A stretch of DNA of 64,000 bases. Origin: Karstenula rhodostoma CBS 690.94. Lineage: Eukaryota; Ascomycota; Dothideomycetes; Pleosporales; Didymosphaeriaceae. Location: contig MU001506.1 of NCBI GenBank assembly GCA_010093485.1, positions 186,001 to 250,000 on the forward strand, written 5' to 3'. The notes under the pieces are model-generated. The model was not told the origin of the DNA and made no database searches. It was given only the letters and a program-made list of their open reading frames with translations. Position 1 is the first letter of the stretch; the number at the start of each line of letters is the position of its first letter. Both the position numbers and the translations under genes were made by a program. Of this stretch, positions 43,148-53,607 are shown piece after piece.

Positions 43148-44996
43148 GCCACAAGGGATCCGCCCAATTTTCTTTTGTTACGCAGCAGTGGTCACTTATT
43201 CAGGTACAAGCATGGGATAGAGATGTCAAGCCTGCCATGCTCCGAGGTCGATGGGGTCTCGAAAAGAAGTACATACTATTTCGCGGGGACGGCATTTTGG
43301 AGTTTCTGCCATGTACCAATAGGAAGTTAACATCGATGAATGCACATCTCCATTCACCACATCACAACAACGCGTCCATACATTGTGCACGACCTATTTG
43401 TGTTTGTAATAGCTGAGGACTCTCTCACCAGGTGTTCGCCCTGGTCACAGCACCTCCATGTTTGTATCAAGGGTGTGAAGCTTGACGCAGGCCAAGGCCT
43501 CCATGCTAGACAGAGAGCTGGAGGGTTGCTCGAAGCACGTCGAATATGTCGAGTGGGACCGCGGAATTTACCAGCCCACTGAGTGCTCTGCCAGACTGCT
43601 GTGAAAGATCAATTTAGCAATACAGTCCAATACACTAGAAGATAGTTCACCAGAGGTGTGGCGCAGACGTCACACCACTCTCGCAAGTGTGGTGAGAATA
43701 GGAAGGAGCAGCCACAGATGCGACCTTGACCTTCAAAATAGCTCAACCACGACTTCACTCTTACACAACACTACGGTCGCTACAATTCCACCCCGAACGA
43801 CGTCTTCCGCCCTACATGATCCATTTTTAGAATACGTTCGCGTGGCTGGGTAACGATGGACAGCCAATACGATGCCAGCGCGCACCTTGAAAGAGGAAAG
43901 AACAGCCACAGATGCTACAATGAATGCCACCGTTCCATACTCCGAACAAGCACCGCACTTCCAAGCCGGGGGAGCGGCCAGTTCCTAGGACGGTTCAGGG
44001 AACGCATCCTACGCTCGGTGCGAATTCATGCGATTTGACGTAAGATGTGAGCTGCTGTCGTGAGGCTCTTTGACGCTGGCCCGCCCGCTGCTTACCGGAA
44101 CGAATCACCCAAGAAGGACGGTGGCATGCAGGTACCGTGGAGCGTTGCAACGCGCTGGCTCATTACCACCATGGCACCATGGGTACCACGCCCTCTGCAT
44201 TACATACGTTCAGGCGGTGGGAATCATTGGCTCGCAACGCAGCTGAATGGTTGACTAACGCAGCCGTAGGGCTGAACACACCGCAGCGTACCGCAACAGT
44301 GGCTGAGAGGTGCCATTCACGCGCTGTGTCGAAGCCGGGCCTATGGGCCTATGGGATGCGACGGCGTATGACGCGCTGGGGATGGCGCAGGGGAAAGGCG
44401 TTCACCATGTGGCTTTTGGCTTCGAGCAACGTAAAAAAAGTTTCCTGTCTGCGATGTCAGCGTTGGCAAGAAAAAGAAACGACGGTATGCGTGGTAGGGC
44501 CAGCATGGCCGGTGTTCCGTGCTTCATCGTTGCTGTTCCGCTTGCGACATCGGTGGACAAACTGGCACCGAGGGCAACTTGTGACAGCCAGCCTCCATCC
44601 ACGTAATCGCGGATGGGACAGAAACTAGGGGAGAAACTCTAGTAACAATCCGGCGTACCACGCAGTCTCGAGTACGCAGTCGCATCGCTGAGCACAGCCG
44701 CTACGCCATCTCACATTCGCCAGAACATGGTTCGCCAAGGGTCGCATTGCACTATCGCGCTTGCATGAGGTCCAGCCCACAAGAGACCAGCAGCGTGCGG
44801 TAGGCTAGCTCGCAGTGCGTCTACACCCCCGCTCCCTCCATTCTATCCGTCCTTGGATGCATGCCTTAACATAGAACTCAGCTTGAGCATCGAGCAACAT
44901 TGGCGCGGATAGACAAGGTGTTTAAAGACGGACGCCCAGTTACACCCCGTGTTTTTGTACGCCTTGAGACAAGGTCGCCCATCGCTATCTAACACA
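43148..44996. other. Long intergenic stretch, no gene supported
   Basis: 1.85 kb between PAM17 and the Zn2Cys6 gene. The longest frame (44137-44628) has no ATG at its beginning, no domain and unlikely composition. CATGGCACCATGGG at 44170-44183 is a small palindrome-like run. I see no RNA gene. The right end is the promoter of the transcription factor. Confidence 0.5.
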
Positions 44997-47731
44997 ATGC
45001 CGAGACCTAAGAAAGAAGGTCATGTCCCCAAGACAAGAAGCCGTAAGTAAGGACGGTACGAGATGGATGTGTCTTCACCAGTGATTGGATCTCACTTGAT
45101 CAAGACATCTCATGTACCTCCCCACTTTTGCTCCTTGCGCTGACGTTGTAGCACAGGCAACGGCTGCTGGTGAGCTCGCCTAAGCTACCCATGCATATAG
45201 GAGTAGACGTCTAACGAAAGTACAGGCCTTGCAAAGGACGGAAAGTTAAATGGTAGGCAGTCTCGGAGGTATCTTACAATGATCATGCGATAACCATATG
45301 CAGCGGAGAAGAAAAGCCACGATGCCTAAACTGCGAACGCCAAGGGGAAGCATGCGACTACAGCATTCGTCTGAACTGGGGAGGTCGTACGAAAAGAGAT
45401 AATGCCACATCGAACACCGATTCCGGCTCCAGCAGGGCAGATAGCCCTTATCAGTCGATGCTTTCCTTCGACGACGTCGTGCCACCTCTTTCGCAGGCTC
45501 ACTCACCTGAACGACCTCGCTCGCGGAGGAAGCTGACCCAACACGGGAGGTCACAGTCTGCCACGTCCATTCCCACTTTTGAGCCTGAGCATGATCCAGA
45601 GCCGGTGAGTTACCCCCGCACGTGCAACACATGGTCGACCATGCTAATACGACTCAACCTACGTAGACGCACATCTTCCAAACCCAATCACATCCAGTAC
45701 TTCCGGTGAATGCAATGTTCGATGGAAACTCTCCTCCCCAGGAACCAAGGTCGCAACCTACCTCCGCGCCCTTCGGCGTCTTTGAGTATTCGGGCCGTTT
45801 CGACTATCCTTCGCCTGCCGCGACAAGCATTGATGCACCTAGCTACAGCAATGCTAACTATGTGCCTTTGACGGCACATTCGATGCCACCGCCCACCGCG
45901 TACCCGACTCCAAGCTACCGTCAGTACGAGTCTATGGATACAATGCCTACCCACCAGCGGAGCTACTCTGCAGACTCCCCGGCTGCCTCCGACCCGTACT
46001 CACCACCCTCTTGTCCGCCTCCGCATTCCTACAGCCCGTTCAATACCATGCCTTTGACCCCGAATTCATCAATAGGCACCGATGAGCCAGTGTGGGCGAC
46101 CTCCGGGCAAACTCCCAACGCACATATTCCCGTGGATCCTCGCCGGTTATCGGTACAATCATTGCTCAGTGGTCCGCCGGGCGACAGTGCTCAGTCAGGC
46201 CGGCAGTATCCAGTCAATGACCATGAGTGTACCATCTACGGATACGACACCGGCCTGCCCGATATCGATATGCCGCAGAACGATGATCAAAATCCCATCA
46301 TGGTTTCGACTCCCCAGAGCGGCGCTATGGATCTTGACGGTGACAGTCCCGAGGCACATACCCCAGAAACGGCATTTCACAAGCGAGGCTACTATGTGAA
46401 GCCTGTCCCGATCAAGATATCTAAATCCTTGGAACCTTTGCCTCCTGTAAGTGCCTTCGACTTATTGAAAGTAGCCAGCTTCTTATGTGTGTTCAGTTGC
46501 TCCTCGAAAATCCCATGAACTTGTTATATTTCCACCACTTCATCGACCACACGGCACGCATACTGGTGCCCCACGACTGCGAAAAGAACCCCTTTCGAAC
46601 TATACTGCCAGGGAGTAAGCGCACTGCCCCCTCCTACGCTCCTCACTGCTAACACCTATAGTGGCTGTAAAAGACGAGAACATCATGTCTCTACTCCTGG
46701 CATACTCGGCCTCCCACCGCGCTCGCGTCCTCTGCCACGACGAACCAGCAAACCGCATCGCAATGTGGGTCACCGACGTCTTCCCCAAGCTCCGCGAATC
46801 CCTCGCCAATGCCTCCACCATCACAAACGAGACCCTCGCCCCCGCCATCATGATGGCCTCCCTCGAGATCATCTCCCCAAACACCTTCGAAGTCCCCATC
46901 GCCTGGCAAGACCACCTCAGCATGGCGCGCCAAATGATCATCGCCCGCGGCGGCCCCAAAACAATGGAAAAGTCCGACCACGCAGCGTACTTCCTCTCCC
47001 GCTGGTTTGCCTACCTCGATGTCCTCGGATCTCTCAGCGGATATAAAAACGACACCCCGCTCGGCAGCTGGTATTGGAACTCAGCCAACGAGTCCGCCGA
47101 CACCGACTTCCAGATAGACTGCCTATACGGCTTTACCAACCGTTGCGTCGGGCTTCTCGCCGGCATCGCCGAGCTCGCAAAAGAAGTCGAGCCTCTCCGC
47201 ATCGCCCCCGACGGCACCATCAACGCGACCTTCCGACCTTCCGCGGACGTCGCCGCGCGCGCCGAGACGATACGTCAGGAGCTCTGGAAGGGCCTCACGG
47301 GCGCCAACGCACACAAGGGCTGCACGCACCGCTCCTCACGAACCTCATCGTCCAGCGAAATCACATGGGACGCCACGGAAATCGACGCCACAAACGAAAT
47401 GTTCCACTGGGCCGGCCTCATCCACCTCTACCGCCGCGTGCACAACTACCCCTCCTCCCACCCGGCCGTGCAGCAGTCTGTCTCGCAGATCATAGCGCTG
47501 CTGTTTAAAGTCCGCCGCGGGAGCAGTGCGGAGGCTAGTTTGCTTTTCCCTATGTTTGCGGCGGGGTGCGATGCCCTGGATAAGAGACATAGGGAGAAGG
47601 TGCTGGAGAGGTTTAGGGGCGTTGATGGGAGTGGGATGGTGCAGTTGGGGCGGGCGAGGAGGGTTATGGAGAGGGTTTGGGAGACGGGGGCGGCATGGGA
47701 GGGGTTGGTTGAGGGGGCGTTTTTGGGGTAG
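44997..47731 (+). CDS. Zn2Cys6 transcription factor with Fungal_trans_2-type C-terminus
   Basis: Seven exons: 44997-45042, 45157-45169, 45226-45252, 45304-45604, 45667-46446, 46497-46614 and 46662-47731, giving 784 residues. The zinc cluster is built from four exons: KTRS-RNGCW-PCKGRKVK-CGEEKPRCLNCERQGEACDYS, with Cys19, 22, 29, 36, 39 and 46 in the exact CX2CX6CX6CX2CX6C spacing. Basic residues before and after fit DNA binding. The middle (about 60-385) is Pro/Ser/Tyr-rich and disordered. The C-terminal half, from NPMNLLYFHHFIDHTARIL and NPFRTILPGMAVKDENIMSLLLAYSASHRARVL onward, matches the Fungal_trans_2 regulatory domain. Target genes are unknown. No metabolic cluster lies beside it, so pathway-specific control of neighbours is not indicated. 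Exons 2 and 3 are only 13 and 27 bases. Confidence 0.88.
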
Positions 47732-48391
47732 GTAGGGGGTGGTGGGTTTGAGGGGTAGGTTGGGTTGGGTTGAGCTGGTTTAAGGGGATGGATGGCTGGG
47801 CGTTTTGGTATACCCCGATTTACTGTGGTGTTTTTGCTTCTGGCGCGGACGGCTAAAAGTTGGGCGGTGGGTGGTAGATTTGGTGGGACAGGAGTTTCGC
47901 AATTCATGTGCGTGGTGCTTACTATATATTCCGCATTCGTGAATATCTAGGTGACTGGCTCCTTTTGACTGGTGGAATAGGGTGGAAGTCTTTCGACAAT
48001 GTCTTGCTTGTGTGTGTAGTTGGTGCTTTGCTTGTTATTCACGCGGCAAAAGTGCAACACTACAATACCCAGCGGCTGCGGTGGTGGGTTATGAACTACG
48101 TATTTCGTATGTAGTGCTCGTGGGGTCTTGGCTAGTTAGCTGTAGGACGCGGTAGAGGAAGTTGGTGGTGCTGGGATGGAAATGTTTTAAATAGGTAAGA
48201 TGAAGCGAAGCTGGATGGGCGGGGTGGAGGTGCTAGGGTAGAGCTAGAAAGGAACGATCGACAGAGGTACCTTTGGGGCGCCGAGAAATCTTTTTTCTCC
48301 TCACGTGTTGAAACAAACCCGGCGCCTCGAGGAAGTTAGGAGGCTATGCGTTGCGTTGTGCAGGGGAGGGGAATCTTCTTTACATGGTTTT
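47732..48391. other. Intergenic region between the transcription factor and motif cluster D
   Basis: G-rich just after the stop codon (GGTTGGGTTGGGTTG near 47757-47771), then ordinary sequence without a supported ORF. Confidence 0.5.
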
Positions 48392-49366
48392 TGGCGCGGG
48401 TGGGGAGGTGGCTGTTTGGCCTATAGGAGATGGCCACTGGCGATTAGGATGCTGAGTGGCTCACACCTTTTTGCACTGCAATCTTTAGCCTTGACGGGGA
48501 GTTGGCTGTCGGTATGGTCTGCTTGTGGGAGATGGATACGTAGATTGTGGAACACACGTCTGGCGCAAGATGAGTGGCTCACACCTTTTTGCACTGTAAT
48601 CTTTAGCCTCGATGGGGAGTTGGCTGTTGCCTAAACGTGGTCATGGTGCATGCGGTTGGGTGGATGATTGGGCGGAGCTTCGGCGGTGTGCAGCTTGGGT
48701 ATGCAACTGTTCGTTATCTGGCGATGGGTAATCGGAGGCAATGGAAGAGATGTGATATGTAACTTGTTGTGGGAATCTTTAGCGCGGGCGAGGAGATGTG
48801 GTTGTCTACTTAGCAGTAGGATTTCTGGTTCCTGCTATCCGAGACGAGCTTATTACGCCTCGAATAAAATGTGCTTACGGCCCCGACACTGCAGTTCTCA
48901 GCGCCGCGGGGGGAGGGGTTGGCGAGATGCGATGGGATCACTGTGGAGATGAGTGCATGACTGCGTTGGTGTACAAAACACTGGAATCTTTGGCGCGGGT
49001 GGGGAGGTGCAGGAGCCTTGGAAATAAGCATGGCAAAAGCACTATCCACCGGGTGTGCAGTCGTCTTGTTATAAATAGTACAGATTCTCTTCAGATATGC
49101 TAGTACGGAAGCTAGAGATCTCGTTCAATATTGCACTTTTAAACGCTGATAAATCATATCATATTTCCCAGTCAACGATTCCACTTGTCTTATAAACGTG
49201 GATAGCAGTGTTTATGCAACGTCTTAGCAAGAGAGCATGGCTCGGCGTGGCCAACGTGCTTTTGATCTGTCGCAGCCTGCTTGAATACGGTAGTTGCGCG
49301 GAGAAAGGACAACCTGAGCGGAGAAACAAAAATCAACACTGCAATCTTTAGTTCTGACGAGGAGGT
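48392..49366 (+). repeat. Cluster D of the 30-bp dispersed motif (5 copies, plus strand)
   Basis: Copies at 48474-48502, 48592-48620, about 48766-48796, 48979-49008 and 49337-49366, all on the plus strand; a half copy (TTGGCGCGGG followed by TGGGGAGGTG) at 48392-48410. The copy at 49337 is close to consensus. No gene overlaps convincingly, and the zone extends to 50966 without a supported ORF. Confidence 0.85.
48453..48627 (+). repeat. 57-bp tandem duplication carrying two motif copies
   Basis: 48453-48509 and 48571-48627 share 57 bases (TGAGTGGCTCACACCTTTTT, then the motif, then GTTGGCTGT) with three or four differences that are all C/T transitions. The period is 118 bases. The motif here is embedded in a longer, recently duplicated unit. 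Confidence 0.8.
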
Positions 49367-50966
49367 GGAATACGAGAAATGACGTCAGCGAGTGGCTTAC
49401 ACGTGATTTCTTTCGGAATGCTGGAGTTGTTCTTTTTACTTTGTTACATTGAAATCTGGTATGAATGGGACTGAAGTTAGTGCAGAGGGGTTATTCTTAG
49501 ACTGCCTAGCTTTCTAGGCGGATCAGACTTCGTCTGTATGTAGGTTGTATGGCAGTCCCGAACACGATTGCGCGGATCGGAGAGTTGTCAGCATTGAGTT
49601 GGTTGGAACAACGAGGCTGTGCGCTCGTGTTTTTAAACAACAGGAACGAGAGATGGAATCGAGTCGACTGGTCAAGTGGCGCAGTGTAGGCAACATAGCA
49701 ATATACTCTACTTTTTGGTGGCTAGATGATCGTGTCTAGTACTAAGTACTTGGAAGAGCGATAGTCTGCGATTCAGTTGGGTAGAAAGCGCATCTTGCTT
49801 ATCATTAAGTCAGGGAAGGTACCTGAGATAATTCTGAACGATTAGATGCCCTAAAATGCATCGATTGGAGGAGAGAAAGGCTAAGTATCCTTAGAAAGCT
49901 TCAGCATGAGAACAATGCAAGTTGCTCAATCAACAATGCTAGTTTCTTTGTCACCTCCTCCGACGAGCAACTCGGACCCGTAGAGCTGGGACTTTTGGCT
50001 TTTGGTTGAGGTCGATTGGTTTCGCTTCTGATCCCTTGCCTGCAACCTTTGCTGCTTCTCGGAAGGGTTGTTTCAACGATTCACGCAACGAGCGTAGATT
50101 GGCCGGTTGCAGTAACATTCTCATGGCGTCCCAAATTTTCGAATTACAGACCAAAGGATTATGCCGGTGGTTGCCTAGCTGATCGGCCCTGTTCAAGTGG
50201 CTGTGCGAAGAAAGATAAACGGCGTAAGTCGAGGCGACCAGCTAGCAACTGACCAAACAACTGTTCTTGCAATTGAATTATCATGAATTGCCGGAGATTG
50301 TTATATACGTCTGTATGAGTTATCTTCGAGCAACGCGCACTGCACGCAGTCACGTCGTGATGCAGAGGCATTATTTCCCATTGTTGAGCCGCACCGTCGG
50401 GCCTTTGCTTATGGATGCGGCTTCCCCGTCTAGTTTCAGGGATAACACATACAAATAATGCTAACGGCTATCGTATTTCATTGGGAAATTTCAATATGGT
50501 TGACCTTATATTCAATCTTGACTTGTCTTGGATGAATTGTACACAATCTCCTCCGCGAATCTAAAAGCGCTTTCTTAATGTATTCTAAACTAACGTTGTG
50601 TGCAATGGCTTTTATAATTAGCCAGATAAGCGCCTAAGACATCGCACGCCTAAAAGCCATTGTCTACTAAGACTCTCCCTGTGTTACATGCGAAGACTGT
50701 CCTGAAATGGTAGCTTAATTACTCGAATCTTCGCCTGCGCACTTTAACGTAACTTTTGTTGAACTAAAAGGAAACATAGATGTAGGTGAGAGCAGGTTGA
50801 AAAGTGTGAAGGTCTTTGCGTTCCTAAGAGGACCTGGTAAGTTGTCTCACGAACTGATAGAAATGTGCTTGACCTGAACTATTCTGCTGATGATTTGTTG
50901 CTGACTGCGACACTGCTTACTAACGTACGAAGCACTTCTAAGCCTCTCTCTGTGAACTTGTTGCAG
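49367..50966. other. AT-rich gene-empty stretch
   Basis: 1.6 kb without a supported gene. The part from 50450 to 50760 is AT-rich. Just before the BPL_N remnant I looked for a coding exon of that family and found none. Confidence 0.5.
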
Positions 50967-51501
50967 GAGGTGGCTGCTATATGGGGTTTTGTCTGGGCGC
51001 CTACCTCGCTGGCACTGATGTTGGGTCCGAGATTATGCAGCGTGGCTCGCAAGTGGAAAATGATGAGGACACGGCTATCCAAGTTGACTGGACGTTCACA
51101 AACGGCACTAAAGATAAAGGCAGATGGCTTTACTTCCAGGAAGGCGCGTATGTCGAGGAGTTCGATAGTTACAAGGGTGAGGTGCTGGCGCGATACTCGA
51201 AGACGAGTGACATTGCTGACTCGGTTATAAGGTATGGGCAGGGGTGGGTAGGGCTGCCCGGAACGCATCCTGAAGCGTATATGAGCTGGTGTAAGCTTTA
51301 CTGAGTTGCATGAAGCAGAGTGCCTGACCTTGACAATCTTTGTTAATGTGGTTCCCACATGATGCGGAAAAGATTGAAGATCCCGACGGGATGAGCTTTA
51401 ACTTCGCCTACGGCTTCCTCGCAGCCACGTTGAATGGAGGTAAATCTGGTCGTGTATGCGTAAAGCCGCCTGCTATAGGTGGTTATGTCACTCGATCGTA
51501 G
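50967..51501 (+). pseudogene. Remnant of a BPL_N (biotin-ligase N-terminal, amidotransferase-like) gene
   Basis: After an acceptor TTGCAG at 50961-50966 the sequence encodes GGCYMGFCLGAYLAGTD, then EDTAIQVDWTFTNGTKDKGRWLYFQEGA, YSKTSDIADSVIRYGQGWVGLPGTHPEA and, after a break, FPHDAEKIEDPDGMSFNFAYGFLAATLNGG. These are successive parts of the BPL_N domain (PF09825), including the nucleophile-elbow GFCLGAY with its Cys. Two defects: the N-terminal third of the domain has no counterpart upstream, and the expected intron after 51288 has a donor (GTGTAAG) but no AG that restores the frame before TTCCCACATGATGCG (51352). I read it as a decayed fragment. An unrecognised non-canonical intron remains possible. 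Confidence 0.65.
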
Positions 51502-51623
51502 CAGAGACGGGTGTTCTCGGGTGCGTGGTTTGAGTCAGTCACCGTGACGATTGTAGTGTATGAAAAAATCTTGGCGCAAATCGATCGCTATTGTGATAGT
51601 CTACCATGACATGATGTATCAGA

Positions 51624-51959
51624 TTATTGACGACTTGAGCTAGGGGATCCAGAATACTCTCCGAAATCGTTCGGTTTATCCTTTTTTACGACAACGTATG
51701 AGGCTGTCACATTTGGAGCCCAACGGGCCTTGCATCGATTTTCATTGTCGACGAGACTACGCTCGACTTTCATCGTGTTAATCGGCTGCCCATTTGACCA
51801 CTCGTAGATCTGCGCATGAGGGGCGAACTCGTTTTCGGAAAGGCTGTTCTGTAGGCCATGGATATCAAGATTCATTCTAAAGGTGAACACATGGTCATGC
51901 AACGAACCAGGAAGTTGATCTCGAATGTGGAAGCCATAACCCCAATCCTCGGTACTGTT
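51624..51959 (-). pseudogene. Fragment of a copper amine oxidase-like gene
   Basis: On the minus strand, after a possible acceptor (CTTGCAG), the frame encodes GYGFHIRDQLPGSLHDHVFTF, RMNLDIHGLQNSL, KVERSLVDNENRCKARWAPNV and YVVVKKDKPNDFGEYSG, then stops. This is a middle/late piece of the large catalytic domain of copper amine oxidases (LHDHxFxFxxxxDIxGxxNS and WAPN signatures). The topaquinone Tyr motif and the C-terminal copper His are not present, and nothing matching lies on either side. About 110 of more than 600 expected residues remain, so the gene is broken. Confidence 0.6.
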
Positions 51960-52391
51960 CTGCAAGATCTAGCCCTGTATGTACCGACAGGCCCGCACGA
52001 CTACCTGTATCTATCCACCATGGTACAACTCATATGTAGTCTGCTAGTCGTAGTTGCCAACGGTGCTGACACTGCGCAACATACACACGACGTTCGTTAC
52101 GTGGTAGTAGTCAGCCGCTTGGGTCGGTTCATCGAGCAATATTCTGGATACTGAAAAAAACAACCTTTCTCGTATAACGCATAGCTTGGGAAATAATATC
52201 CGGGAATCAGGTCGAAGTTCGCCGCTTCTTTTTATGAAAATTGGGAATGAAAAAAAGCCGAGCCACGTGATCTTTACCTCGCCCTGGTATCTTTAGAGTG
52301 CGAACGTGACTGAGGCAAAGAAATCTTTGGAATAGAAATTTCTGCAGATACAAGAGTGTGGAGAGAAAGTATAAGCGCTCTTTGTAAATAC

Positions 52392-53104
52392 TCAAAGCTC
52401 ATCCCTTAATCTATCCAGCTCATCAGCCTGCTTCTCCACATTATTTCCACCAGCATTTCCCGCATCACTACCACTCGCCGGAGGGGTTGATCCGATGTTC
52501 AACACATGAAACGACCCATTTTGTAGCGGCTCTAGGCCACCGTACCCAGTACCGAACATCACATATCCCTTCACAACTGCAATGCCTGCGTGGAAGAACG
52601 CGTCTAGTACATCGTATCTAAAAATCTCCCCGGTGAACTTGTTGAGGGCGATGAAGTCACCAGGCTCCTTTGCGTACAGGCTGCCTTCTACCCAGTCCCC
52701 TGATGTCCCGGTCAGTACGACATCTTTGACAACGACTAGGATGACAGTGCTAGACATGTTTCGAGGAGCTGCGATCTGCCACTTTGTGCTTCCGTCCTTG
52801 AGATTGATAGCGCCAAATATAGAGTTGGAGACAGTCTCATTGGAGGGGAAGAGTGTGAAGTTGTGCCGGTCCGTGTTGATTCCTGTGTAGTAGACCGTGT
52901 CCTTTTCCACGGCGACTCCCCAGCTCAGGCCGCCTTCGAGTCCGCCAGGTGCGGCATTGATAGCCCATAGCACTGTGCCAGTTTGCGCGCTGAATCGCCC
53001 TTGAAAAATTCGCAGTTCGCATACTGAGACCCTTGCTCACCGGGCGTGATGATGCTGAGTGGCGCTTCGAACGCCTCACAAGGTTCACGGTTTAGTATGC
53101 ATGA
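52392..53104 (-). pseudogene. C-terminal remnant of a PQQ-repeat (polyvinyl-alcohol-dehydrogenase-like) protein
   Basis: Two exons can be read on the minus strand: 53104-53041 and 52999-52392, with a short 41-base intron (GTGAGC...AAG). They encode a beta-propeller tail: GRFSAQTGTVLWAINAAPGG, LEGGLSWGVAVEKDTVYYTGIN, SIFGAINLKDGSTKWQIA, TGTSGDWVEGSLYAKEPGDFIALNKFTGEIFRYDV and AFFHAGIAVVKGYVMFGTGYGG. Repeated xxAxNxxTGxxxW units are typical of PQQ-type blades. About 220 residues are seen of an expected 500 or more; no upstream blade is found in 53105-53600, so either the 5' part is lost or it lies in exons I cannot recognise. The visible part has no internal stop. Confidence 0.55.
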
Positions 53105-53607
53105 CTGTAGTGAAGAATAGGTGAGTTAAGTTCGAGTGGTCACATGCGAGAGAAGGGTGGCGGCCGGGCTTGGCCGTGAGACATAGGCCCCATCAGCTGT
53201 ACGCGCCTGTAGTAAGATGCATGAACGTTGCCCCGAAGTGTAAGCGGGTATGCTAGGGGCTATACCTCTGTCGGACTAGTCTAAGCCTCATACTTTGTCG
53301 GATGAGGTTTTCGGAAAGAGAAGCATTGAGTTCGAGGTCCACGATAACTTGAGGCGGAGCAGCTCATAACGGGTGTTGCAAAGGCTGGGTCACGGGGAAT
53401 GCTGCCTATATGCGCCTCATCAGCTGAAGAAGGAATTGATTTTGTAGTCCGCACTTCTGCAGGATGATAGCCATGGTGCGATGCAGTACGTTCGCGAAAA
53501 ATGGTCAACACTGTGTGATCATTGACCTGAGTTCCCCTCTGCTCTTAGATTCGCCGGGATCGCCAGCGAATCGCGAGTGCTTTTTGTGGAACAAATCCCG
53601 ACCTCAA
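53105..53607. other. Intergenic stretch
   Basis: Expected to hold the missing 5' exons of the PQQ-repeat gene if it were complete, but no matching coding sequence is seen. Also contains the 3' flank of the minus-strand P450. Confidence 0.45.

Noticed and set aside
44137..44628. 163-codon plus ORF in the PAM17-transcription factor gap
   Set aside because: It lacks a good start, is unlike neighbouring coding sequence, and has no conserved motif.
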